This document shows, piece by piece, positions 37,274 to 45,813 of a stretch of DNA of 64,000 nucleotides; position 1 is the first letter of the stretch; each line of letters opens with the position of its first letter. Origin of the DNA: Dermacentor variabilis (taxonomy: Eukaryota > Arthropoda > Arachnida > Ixodida > Ixodidae). The notes beneath the pieces were generated by a model, which searched no databases, was not told where the DNA came from, and saw only the letters and a list, made by a program, of their open reading frames with translations. The DNA is taken from contig NC_134572.1 of NCBI RefSeq assembly GCF_050947875.1, positions 156,075,105 to 156,139,104 of the forward strand. The letters run 5' to 3'. Position numbers and translations under genes: made by a program.

Positions 37274-39310
37274 TTACATCCTGCTGAATAACTTGCCGCT
37301 CTGCCGTGGACACACGCGATACGGTCGGCGGTGAATGGGAACAGCATCACAAGTTGTTATCCGATGCTTATCAAGGGACGTCGAACAAAGTAGTCGATTG
37401 TTAGTGTCAAATATATCGCGACAGGAAAGCAAAAGGCGATATAGGGCGGCTGCTTGGTCAGGTGCGAGGTGCGGAGCGACCATGGGACGTAATATGCCGT
37501 CGAGGTTCAAGGCCTCCTGCGGGGTATCAGGAAGGTCTGGAAACGCGTCGGCTGCAAAAGCAGGGACGTGGTCGGCTGTCACTGACCGGAGCATGACCAC
37601 CGCTAAGCCTTCAGCTGACACTTTCTTCTTCAAGCCAAAATTGATAACGAGCAGACTCATCCGATTAGCGGCAAGGGTTACGACGGAGTGTGGCACAGAG
37701 ATGTCGTGCGCCAGGAGGAAATCAGGAATAGGTACGACCACATAGTCGCCATCAGGCAAGGTTGCCGTTGAAGCCAATTCGATGAAGGTTAGGGGCTTCG
37801 AAGGTAGGCGAACAAACGCTGTACTGCCGAGGGTGTTCGGTTGTTTGGGCGAACGTCTGAAAGAAGATGAAGTTCGAGCCACATCGTACCGGTGGAACAG
37901 TCTATAAGGGCAGAATGCGTCGTCAGAAAGCCTAGCCCGAAGATTAGGCCATGAGGGCAACTGGTCAGCACGGTTAACACGACTGAAACTTGGCGGCTAG
38001 CAATTCCTATGCGAGCAGTGCACATACCCATGATGGCAACAGTGGCGCCATTGGCGACGCGTACCGCTCAAGTGATGGCATGGCATGACGTGGCAACAAC
38101 TGTACTTTGGTCCAGAAACTAGGGCCCGAGGACAGAAGCCCCCAGACAACGTCGGTGGCTCCGCCCACGTAGGCACCGGTAGGTCAAAGGCTTTCCCGAT
38201 GCCGTGAGCTCTCCGGACGGCCAGGAGTTGACCTTGGAGGACTTCGCTGGATATGCGCCGACTCCAGTCCTTCTCACTGGTGAGATCCGAAGCCGTTTGT
38301 TTTGGGCACAGCCAGAAAATAAGATCAAATAGACATGTAGTGTGTCCACAACATTTACATTCCTAATGAATCATTCCTAATGTAACTCCTCAGCTCGGTT
38401 GAGCTTCTGATGGGGGGAGAGGAAAAAACCTCTTGCCTTCCCTATAGTGATAGGTGATCTCGTGAAAAGTACTAAGTGGGTCTTTGTAGGAGCCTCAGTC
38501 ATCCTGGAGGAGTTCATGATCTGATGCGTGGCATGTGAGAACTCGCACAGCAGAGCGAGCTTGCTAGTTAGGATTGCAGCCAATCGTGGAGGTTCTCCTC
38601 ATTGCAATTGCAAGTGCTATGCTTGCTTTTTCGGTTTCTTATCTCCCGGAGTTCTATAAACACGTTAACTCCTTTTTTTCTTCACGATGAGTTCAATCAT
38701 TTGTGCTTCTAGACCAACCTTGTTCTTGGGAAGCTGTTGAGTTTCATAGGAAGTACCCTTTCTAATCAAAGCCGCTATTCCCTGACCCCCTGGAATGATC
38801 AAAATTTCGGAGCTGTAACCCGGTAGAGAGATATCCTCCTTAGCTAGTGTTTTTTGTAAGAAAATAATGCGCGGCTTAACTTTGGCCGATCTGATGAGCT
38901 GCTGCAAGGGAGCCTTGCGCCTTCGGAAACTCGCACGATTCCACTAAGAAATTTTAATGTTATTGCTGTCGTTTGCAGCCATTATGATGCCATTGCTTGA
39001 CTACCCGAACCCCTGGAGTCGGCGCTCTGGCTACTGTTTGTGCCTCCGTGGACTGCCGATGCAGCCGCTGCATTTGCCTTTGACATTTGCATTTGCCTTA
39101 ACTTTGACCCTGTCTAGTTGACCCTCTCTAACATCTAGATTAGTGATGAGCTACATGATTTTGGCCAGAGTCCTGTCTATTGTTGATTGCAGGCGTAAGA
39201 ACTCTTTTGAGGCGACAACATAGGTTAGCACTCATTATGGTAACTTGGGCTCCAGTACCAAATAATGCGGTCAACGGAATACCATCTCGTCTGCATCAGT
39301 TAGGTTCGTG
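37274..39310 (-). pseudogene. Gypsy-C protease, split by a LINE
   Basis: On the minus strand the first block (about 39310-39220) reads DGIPLTALFGTGAQVTIM. The catalytic DTG has become GTG, which would inactivate the protease. After the inserted LINE (39210-38101) protease resumes with VRVANGATVAIMGMCTARIG and GLIFGLGFLTTHSALIDC (38070-37830). Positions 37960-37274 continue into the spacer and RT start, ending DAVPIHRRPYRVC. Confidence 0.82.
38101..39210 (-). mobile_element. LINE inserted in Gypsy-C protease, internally deleted
   Basis: A 1.1-kb minus-strand LINE is flanked by GGCAACAAC (38092-38100) and GGCGACAAC (39211-39219), a 9-bp duplication with one change. It begins in the end of ORF1 (FLRLQSTIDRTLAKIM), then the start of ORF2 with the AP-endonuclease N-terminus (APLQQLIRSAKVKPRIIFLQ and SLPGYSSEI, 38907-38665). 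It then jumps to the ORF2 C-terminal tail (LSPHQKLNRAEELH at 38420-38380 and WSRRISSEVLQGQLLAVRRA near 38240). RT is missing, so a deletion lies near 38600-38660. Confidence 0.82.
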
Positions 39311-39383
39311 TTGGTGAGGAGGGTCAACGGAGGATTTGGACAGGACGAACGTAATACAGCGCTACCTACAAGAGCTGCATGGC

Positions 39384-40610
39384 CTAGTTTTCAGTCAGTC
39401 GGTTTGGCGAAGAAAAGCGGCGAGGTTGGGGTGACCGGGAGCGACGGCGTTGAGGCGACGGCGATCGCACGCAGGAGCGGCTGTCAGGGGCATCAGAAGT
39501 AGGGTACAGACGGCAAGGTGAATAACAGCGAGCATCCGCGTACGGGCAAGGAGCAGGGAACGAGCTCGAGCACAGCGTCCAGGTGGTGCGGCAGTGGCAG
39601 GGTGCATGGCCAATGCGGTGGCAGCGGAAGCAGATCGGTTTGTCGTCTGGAGATCGCCAGTCAGCAGGATTGCGTGGCCTGGGAGCGAAATACTGGTCAT
39701 AACAGGTTGTGGACATGGGAATGGGTGCCGAATCAGGGCTAGAGACAGAGCAGGTGGTAGGAACGCCAAGGTTTGCAATTTCTTGCCGCACAACTGCTTG
39801 AATGACGGAAATATGGGGACCGCTTGGTGAAAGGTACCGTCAGGGGGTCGTGGATGCAGGGGGGGGGCGGACTCGCCGCTTCCCATCTCACTGCGAACGA
39901 TACGTGTGATGTTCTCTTTAAATGGTCGTGTACCGGTAAGAGCGGAACAAGAGGATGTGGCAAGGGTGTTTTGGAGCCGGGAAAACTATGGGACGACACG
40001 GCGGCTTTTGGCTACCTCGAAGCGGCGACACTCTTTGACGATGACGTCAACGGTAGAAACGTCTTTATAGACGAGCAAATTGAAGGCGACGTCAGCGATG
40101 CGTTTTAGGATATAGCCTACCTTGTCAACCTGGGTCATTGTCTTGTCGACTTTCCGGCAATGCTCGAGCACTTCCTGTTTTTAGGAGACTACGATTCGGT
40201 CGATGATTGGACACGGGTGGCAAGCTCTTTTCGCGCAGCGTGTTGGCGACCTGACGGGTGGTCAAAGACGTCGCGAAGCCGCCGTTTGAAAATGTCCGAG
40301 CTGGAGAGCGCGATCTCATGGGTGTCAAACCAGACACCGGGTGTCCAGTCGAGATAAACAATCACATTGGCAAGCATGATGGTATGGTCCCAGTGGTGCT
40401 TTGGCTAACACATGCTGAGCCAGGCGGCGACTTCAACGTCATTTCGGGCGGAGGATGTCCCAAAACCATGGAGACTAGGAACCGTAACGTGCGTAGTGGT
40501 TGGCACCGCTGGTGTAGGTGGCGATGGGGTGGTTCCATCGGAAGCCATGGCTGAGAAGACGACGGTGTGGCGGCTTCGGAGCTACATGGTAAGGGGAGGG
40601 AACGTTCCAA
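39384..40610 (-). pseudogene. Gypsy-C gag
   Basis: Minus strand: 40610-40362 gives the gag start (proline/serine-rich). Positions 40377-39986 give the capsid (LEHCRKVDKTMTQVDKVGYI, related to the Gypsy-B gag). Positions 39791-39384 end with ICFRCHRIGHAPCHC, an intact CCHC knuckle. Frames are broken at several points. Confidence 0.82.
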
Positions 40611-40621
40611 CTACACCACAA

Positions 40622-40803
40622 TGTTACGCGAAGGACGAGTCAGTAAGACGAGCAACTATTTACAGGTTAAATTTAGAATAGTGGTTGCAGCGCTGACCGG
40701 TTAGATTCACAGCGCGAGCGCAGTTTGTTCTTCCTCATCTTTTCTCGAGGGATGGCGCCCACGCCCCTCGTTCAAAACAATTAAGTACCACACGCGTATA
40801 GCA
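40622..40803 (-). repeat. 5' LTR of Gypsy-C
   Basis: It starts TGTTACGCGAAGGACGAGTC and ends GTATAGCA on the plus strand, the same length as its partner, with scattered substitutions and small indels. On the minus strand it is followed by TTGTGGTGTAGTTGGAACG, a candidate primer-binding site. The tRNA is not assigned. Confidence 0.87.
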
Positions 40804-40807
40804 ATAT

Positions 40808-41160
40808 TGTGATCGCTGGGAGAGAAAGTCTAATATCCAGCCAACCAAGGATGCATTCTTTAATATAGTGAAAAGTTTTCGCATAAGTTTGGGGTGTGAG
40901 ACAATGTCGAATGCTTTTGCAAAGTCTATAAGATAGCATGAATCAGATCACCTATGTTTAAACAGCTGCTGATGTTGTCAAGAAAGTCTGTCATTTGTGT
41001 TATAGTGCAGAGGCCACGTCTAAAACCATGCTGGAGAATGCATAAAATTTACTTTGTTTCAAGAAATTTTATAATACTGTCACCCATGAGTTTGTGCCGC
41101 TGTACAAAAAAGGCCGTTGGGAGGTTACGAGTAGGTTTAAGTGTCTCGACCATCGCGACA
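40808..41160 (-). pseudogene. LINE-L RT, fingers/palm part
   Basis: Minus strand, with frameshifts: a stretch like the RT 'FLE.....HGFRRG' block (QHGFRRGLCTITQMTDF), followed by a degenerate LDFSKAFD-type block (LCKSIRH region), then LVGWILDFLSQRSQY. The last motif matches the region before the SGVPQG block of CR1/jockey RTs. Coding stops where the Gypsy-C LTR starts. Confidence 0.72.
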
Positions 41161-41179
41161 TGGTGTTACCACGGCTACT

Positions 41180-41262
41180 GCGCTTCAACCTTGTACCTGT
41201 ATATAATATAAGTACGTATATTTCCATCCCGTAAAATTTTGTGGACGTGCGGGGTAATCTCG
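41180..41262 (+). repeat. End of 5' LTR and leader of Gypsy-F
   Basis: CCATCCCGTAAAATTTTGTG at about 41226-41245 is followed by GGACGTGCGGGGTAATC. This resembles the LTR end plus primer-binding-site region of Gypsy-D (ACAATTGGTGGACGTGCTGG on the minus strand). Only the distal end of the LTR can be inferred. Confidence 0.5.
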
Positions 41263-41311
41263 CCACAAGCCGGCCATGGATATTCACAGCGGGCGTCAAT
41301 CGGTTCCGCTG

Positions 41312-42480
41312 TTATGGCTACTGACGCTACCTCCGCCGCTCAGACACCAGCAGAAGTAGTGCTAACCCAGCTACATCACCAGCCAATCTTCATCGACTTT
41401 GGCAGAGTCGACCTCGAAGACTGGCTGACGTCGTATGAACGCGTCGGTAAGCTGAACAAGTGGAATACCACACTGTTGCTGGCCAACATGATCTTTTACT
41501 TGAAATGAACCGCGAAGGTATGGTTCGTGACGCATGAAGCCGACATTAAAAGCTGGGACTCCTGCAAGGAAAAGCTGCGAGGCCTGTGGGTCGTCAAATG
41601 GAGGCCAATCACGAGCTAGCGTCTTGTGCCCAGACATCAACCGAATCGTACGTCACGTATAATTAAAGACGTTCTGTCTCTTTGCTGGTTGGACACATCT
41701 TGAAGGGCATCGCGGACGATGTGTTCAACTTCCTGCTTTACAGGAACTGCTCAATGCTTGAGTGCATCATTAAGGAAGGGCAGAATTCTGAGCAAGCGAA
41801 GAGCAAACGCATCGTACAACGCTTCGACCGACTTCCGACTACGGGTGGCACTTCCTCCTGCAACGACCCTCCGGTGTCACATAACGACCTTCTGGCACCA
41901 CATACAATTACAACGCGATCCTTGACACAAGTCTTTCGTCGCGAACTGGCTATGGCTGCAAGTTCTCAATGTCCCCATAGGCATGACAACATGACTCATT
42001 CAAGCTGTCCGCCAAGAAATTGCAAATATTAAAATCCAATGAGCCGTCCCGCCCACATCCAACCTCTACAGCTCCTGTCATTGCCTGTGCTGCACCTCGA
42101 CAGTCGTTCCTGAATCGATATCGGAACCCCTCTGAACGGCGAACACCGGATGACAGGCCCAACTTGCCTTGCTTGCTCCCGGGTCGATCACATCTCCCGC
42201 CATTGCCTTAGTAGCCACTGGTACTCCTCGCCTCCACCGTATGCTGATCGCCGCTTCGTCCGGGACCCTCGGCCTCTGTCGCCCCTCTCTGAACCATATC
42301 ATGCAATCCTTTCCTCTCGGGAACACACCACTAGCCACTCGCCCTCGCCACGACGCCGTCAGTCACGTTCGCCTACACCTCTACGTCCCTCGTACCCGTT
42401 CACCGGGGGTCGCTTCTCGGGAAACTAGGCAATGCAGCCCCCGGGGGTGAGGCTGCGCTGACGACTCAAACAGTAAAGCC
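41312..42480 (+). pseudogene. Gypsy-F gag
   Basis: Positions 41312-41508 read VDLEDWLTSYERVGKLNKWN and end at TGA 41506, after which the same frame continues (AKVWFVTHEADIKSWDSC). Positions 41682-42032 read LVGHILKGIADDVFNFLLY. Positions 42150-42428 include TCLACSRVDHISRHC, a CCHC knuckle with Asp in place of the conserved Gly. At least one stop and two shifts disable it. Confidence 0.83.
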
Positions 42481-42518
42481 TCTGCTGACCCCTGCTGCTC
42501 GACCGAACCTTGTTGAAA

Positions 42519-42712
42519 TTTTAACGCGATAGCGTTAAGGAGCTCGAGTCGCAGAAAAGCCGGTGTCGTCGGCGTCCGCGGCGTTGGTCGTGAGCGATAA
42601 ATCACGGCAGGCACTTCATAAATAAAAAGCGACTTCCAAGATGGGCTGGGTGGGAATCGAACCAGTGTCTCCGGAGTGTGAGACGGAGACGCTACCACTC
42701 AGCCAAGAGTTC
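42519..42712 (-). mobile_element. Ruka SINE (tRNA-derived)
   Basis: On the minus strand this is a tRNA-like head with an A box (TGGCTGAGTGG, 42705-42695) and a B box (GGTTCGATTCC, 42663-42653). A unique body follows, ending GAGCTCCTTAACGCTATCGC and then GTTAAAA. Head, body and end agree with my memory of Ruka, a SINE described from Rhipicephalus ticks. Transcription would be by RNA polymerase III from the internal boxes; retrotransposition would depend on a LINE. It sits inside Gypsy-F, between gag and protease. Confidence 0.85.
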
Positions 42713-43290
42713 GATGATTGAAAGCGGTACAAAAGCGCGTCTAGGTAATGCGGTGTTGCCTTAGAAACGTGCCGTAGAAAGTTATACTGCGGTGTATATC
42801 GGTAAATATGAGCATGTAACTTACAGAAGTCGCAGTTACACGAGTAGCGCAGTACGTTTCCGTTACATTTCTTCTGCGCTTACCGCTCACGCAGATCCAT
42901 CTTGCGGCAAACACAGAAGACCCCCTCCTCTCAATGTACGGCGCTGCCCCGACAGGTGCCGCGCCACGCGCGCATTGGGGCTGTGCGGGGACCGGTGCCA
43001 GGAGCGTCGCGGCCACGACTCCCTTTCCCCTGACGACGCTTCGCCGTGCTACCACACGGGTTGAAGAATCAAGCGCCGTTCCTTTCTTTAGATTACTATC
43101 TATCTATCTCTCTTCCCGTGCCGATCACGACGTTTGGCTGGCGTAGATCGTTTTCCCCTTCCGAGACACCGAGTTCTTTGGTTCGTTCCGTTTGCTCAGG
43201 CGCACGTTTTGTTGCCGCGCCGAACGCTGCGTTGCTCAACGCTCACCGCGTGATAGGTGGGCGCAAAGTCCGATCCGGGGCGCCTCGTAA
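42713..43290. repeat. GC-rich repeat block next to Ruka
   Basis: This 578-bp stretch belongs neither to Ruka nor to Gypsy-F. It ends where the MITE begins, and on the far side of the MITE 43879-43965 looks like its continuation, ending GAAGGCGAAGCTTAAGCG before Gypsy-F resumes. Overlapping open frames on both strands carry no motif. It is probably another interspersed tick repeat into which the MITE inserted. Confidence 0.5.
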
Positions 43291-43875
43291 AGGCCGATCC
43301 ACACGACGGACCAAGTCCGCGGGCCGCTCGGTCACGTGATGCGACGTCACGGCCCGCCGCGGTCCGGTCCGGCGCAGAGCACATCCACACGGCGGACCGC
43401 CATAGCAGACTGCAGAGCAGACCAACCAGCTACACTCTCGGCCAGTGTTATCATTGTTATCATTCCGGCTCGAGTTCCACAAAGCCGGGAACTGCTCAAC
43501 GAGGGATACAAAATAATAAAATCTCCTCGTCATTCCAAGAGGACACGGTGTTTAAATAATATATATGCTGCACGCACGTGTAGGCGGAACGGCGGACATG
43601 AAACGACTGGCTTTTGCTGAGCCGAAAACTAGGTTGGCTTTGGCTGAAGACACTCTGTTGCCGGACAACATTCGTTGGCTGCGCAAAAATCGCTGCGGTT
43701 CGCATGCGGTCTGCCGCCAAAACTGAAGCGGGAAAAGCCTCGGCCATTTGTTGGACCGCGAGGGCCGTGGCCTTGCGCGGGCCAACGGCGGTACGCACGA
43801 ACTGGTGACGTCCTATCACGTGATGCGCGGACCGCGGTCCAAAAGAGCAATTTGGTCCGTCGTGTGGATCGGCCT
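43291..43875. mobile_element. Harbinger-like MITE, 585 bp
   Basis: The ends are a perfect inverted repeat: AGGCCGATCCACACGACGGA (43291-43310) plus CCAA, mirrored at 43852-43875. The flanking triplets are TAA at 43288-43290 and TAA at 43876-43878. A 3-bp TAA/TTA target duplication and GGCC-type ends are the hallmarks of PIF/Harbinger elements. The interior repeats GGACCG/CGGTCC-type motifs near both ends and has no transposase, so it is non-autonomous. Confidence 0.85.
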
Positions 43876-43878
43876 TAA

Positions 43879-43965
43879 GTGATCGCTGCGCCGTAGCGCA
43901 TTGTCTTACACCCCTTGGCGGGTCGACGGAAACGCTGTCGCGTTCCAGTCTTGAAGGCGAAGCTT
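43879..43965. repeat. Right part of the repeat block interrupted by the MITE
   Basis: It starts right after the TAA duplication and ends near AGGCGAAGCTTAAGCG. Gypsy-F protease coding begins just beyond. A related origin with 42713-43290 is inferred from position only. Confidence 0.4.
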
Positions 43966-44622
43966 AAGCGTCCTCCAATTTTTGTCGTTGATTTACCCGC
44001 TCAAGCCCTCATCGATACCGGCACTCGGGTGTCCGTTATGCAATCAGATCTTCGAAGCCGTCTCCGTAAAATCCTGACACCTGCCGAGTCGCCTGCTGTC
44101 CGAGTAGCTAATGGCAGTACAACAGCCCTGATGGGAAAGTGCGCCACTCGTGTTACAATTGCCGGCCATCCAGTGTTAGTCTGTACAGTACTGGCCGAAT
44201 GTCTCCACGAAGTGTTTCTTGGAATCGACTTTCTGACTGCCTGTACAGCACTTATTGACTGTGCAACCGGCACCTTTCGCCTTGAACTGCCCCATAATTT
44301 TGCCGTCCCGACGGCCGAGCACAAGTCCCGACTTCGTTCTATTGAATTTGTTCTACTGCAGCCTGATGCTGCGACTTACGTCCTCATGTCGCCTTGTCAA
44401 CCATTTCACTATGGTGACCACGTGGTTTGCCCACTTTGCGACGTCCTCTTGGCCCGTCAAATAGCACAACCAACCCCAATTGTAACTCTTGCCAACAATC
44501 AAGTGTGCTTTCCTCTTATGAACTTGGGTTGGTGTCTGCAAGTGCTTCCTGACGGTGTATCTCTCGCTGTGCTGTCCCCTTTGGAAGACAGTGGAATAGC
44601 TGATCTTACGCCCGCACCATGA
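43966..44622 (+). pseudogene. Gypsy-F aspartic protease and spacer
   Basis: FVVDLPAQALIDTGTRVSVM carries an intact catalytic DTG. VRVANGSTTALMGKCATRV and EVFLGIDFLTACTALIDC (the second retropepsin block) follow in the same frame. The frame runs to 44622 (TGA) without interruption. It is the best-kept protease of the window. The residues upstream of about 43966 in this frame come from the inserted repeat. Confidence 0.85.
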
Positions 44623-45794
44623 TTCGACACTGCTGCAGCTTCAGCCCCTCCGACTTCACGCAACGACAAGTTTGCAGCACTGATAGCTACTGCTTTACGA
44701 CCTGCTTACGCCGACGCCCTTCGCCGCATGCTGATGTCATATAAAGACATCTTTGATTTTGGCAAATGTCTGCTAGGTCGAACCCGTGTCGTGTCCCATC
44801 CAATCCACACTGGGGTGCTCCTACTATACACCGGTGGCTCTACAATGCGCCTGCGACGAAACGCCAGGTCATCCAAACGGAGATGCATGTAATGCTCCCC
44901 AAAGATATTATCGAGCTTTCCTGCAGTCCGTGGGTGTTACCTGTCGTTTTGTAAAAAGCACGATACCTGGAGATTTTGTATACATTACCGTGACCTCAAT
45001 AAAATTACCAAGAAGGACGTGTACCCGCTTCCGCGTATTGATGACGCGCTGGACTGCTTACACGGTGCCAGTTATATTTTATCGATTCATTTGCGATCTG
45101 GCTACTGAAAAGTCTAACTGGATGATCGAGATCGCGAAAGGACCGCCTTCGCGTCCCCAGTTTAAAGTGATGCCTTTCGGACTGTGCAATGCCCCTGCTT
45201 CCTTCAAGCGCATGATTGACTCTCATCTGCGCGGATTCAAATGCACCACATGCCTCTGCTACCTTGATGACGTCATTATTGTTTGACCGACGTTTGAGAG
45301 ACACCTCCACCGACTCCGCTATCCTTGCTGTTTTTCGACAAGCTGGCCTAGAACCCAATTCTTCAAAATGGCATTTCGGCCAAGGCCAAATATCAGTATA
45401 TGGTCACTTGGTTGATGCTGCTGGCGTCCAGCCTGACCCTCATAAAGGTCTTGCTGTTGGTGACTTTCCACTTTCGCGTTCTTTTACCGATGTCCGAAGT
45501 TTCCTAGGGCTGTGTCCCTGTTTCCGGCGATTTATCCAGAACCTTGCCGAAATCGCTCGTCCTCTTACAGACCTCCTCAAAAAGTATACCACTTTTAGTT
45601 GGCGACGCGACTATCCACCCGTGTTCGGTCACATTGAACCGCATGCCTACACAGAAGTTCGCACTGATGCCAGCCGCCATGGCATTGGCGCTATCTTGTT
45701 CCAGCGACAGCGGGACACCAATCGTGTGATCGCGTATGCTAGCCGCCTTTATTCAGCACCAGATCGCAACTATTCCAGTGATGTCATCTCCTGA
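44623..45794 (+). pseudogene. Gypsy-F reverse transcriptase and partial RNase H
   Basis: RT can be followed through several frames. Around 44980-45060 comes a shifted [23 protein letters not shown] block. Positions 45160-45286 hold FKVMPFGLCNAPASF and [12 protein letters not shown] (YLDD intact). Positions 45216-45794 hold FRQAGLEPNSSKWHFGQGQI, FTDVRSFLGLCPCFRRF and RNase H start VRTDASRHGIGAILFQRQ, with the first Asp present. The domain ends abruptly after APDRNYS, where Gypsy-G begins. Confidence 0.85.
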
Positions 45795-45813
45795 TGCAGT
45801 GATGTCATCTTCC
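45774..45813. repeat. Short tandem duplication at the Gypsy-F/Gypsy-G junction
   Basis: CAGTGATGTCATCT occurs twice with CCTGATG between the copies. It lies exactly where the plus-strand element stops and the minus-strand element starts. Confidence 0.75.

Larger units (their letters stand above)
34604..40803 (-). mobile_element. Gypsy-C, 6.2-kb LTR retrotransposon with a LINE inside
   Basis: Two 182-bp LTRs (34604-34785 and 40622-40803) enclose gag, protease, RT, RNase H and integrase on the minus strand. Flanks are GTAT (34600-34603) and ATAT (40804-40807), a 4-bp duplication with one change. LINE-L continues on both sides. Without its internal 1.1-kb LINE (38101-39210) the element is about 5.1 kb. 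Every gene is frameshifted. Confidence 0.88.
24455..41160 (-). mobile_element. LINE-L, CR1/jockey-like, split by three LTR elements
   Basis: One minus-strand LINE is present as four blocks: 41160-40808, 34603-34108, 29432-28909 and 24474-24455. Between them lie complete Gypsy-C, Gypsy-B and Gypsy-D. Each junction shows a 4-bp duplication, and the LINE reading frame resumes across the C and B junctions once the insert and one duplication copy are ignored. The last block is only the ATTTATTT-type tail, so Gypsy-D landed in the tail. The 5' end is lost where Gypsy-F begins at about 41.17 kb. Confidence 0.85.
41170..45790 (+). mobile_element. Gypsy-F, 3'-truncated plus-strand element
   Basis: This plus-strand Ty3/gypsy element runs from an LTR end and leader (about 41170-41260) through gag, protease, RT and part of RNase H. 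It stops inside RNase H at about 45790, where oppositely oriented Gypsy-G begins. Integrase and the 3' LTR are missing. Gag and protease are separated by a 1.4-kb block of other repeats (42519-43965). Confidence 0.83.

Noticed and set aside
42642..42712. Possible functional tRNA gene on the minus strand
   Set aside because: The A and B boxes are clear, but the sequence continues into the Ruka body and the anticodon arm does not fold into a normal 7-base loop. It is the head of a SINE.
43190..43880. Several overlapping open frames of 60-107 codons on both strands
   Set aside because: They lie in the GC-rich MITE and flanking repeat, overlap on both strands and have no motif; a product of GC-rich palindromic sequence.
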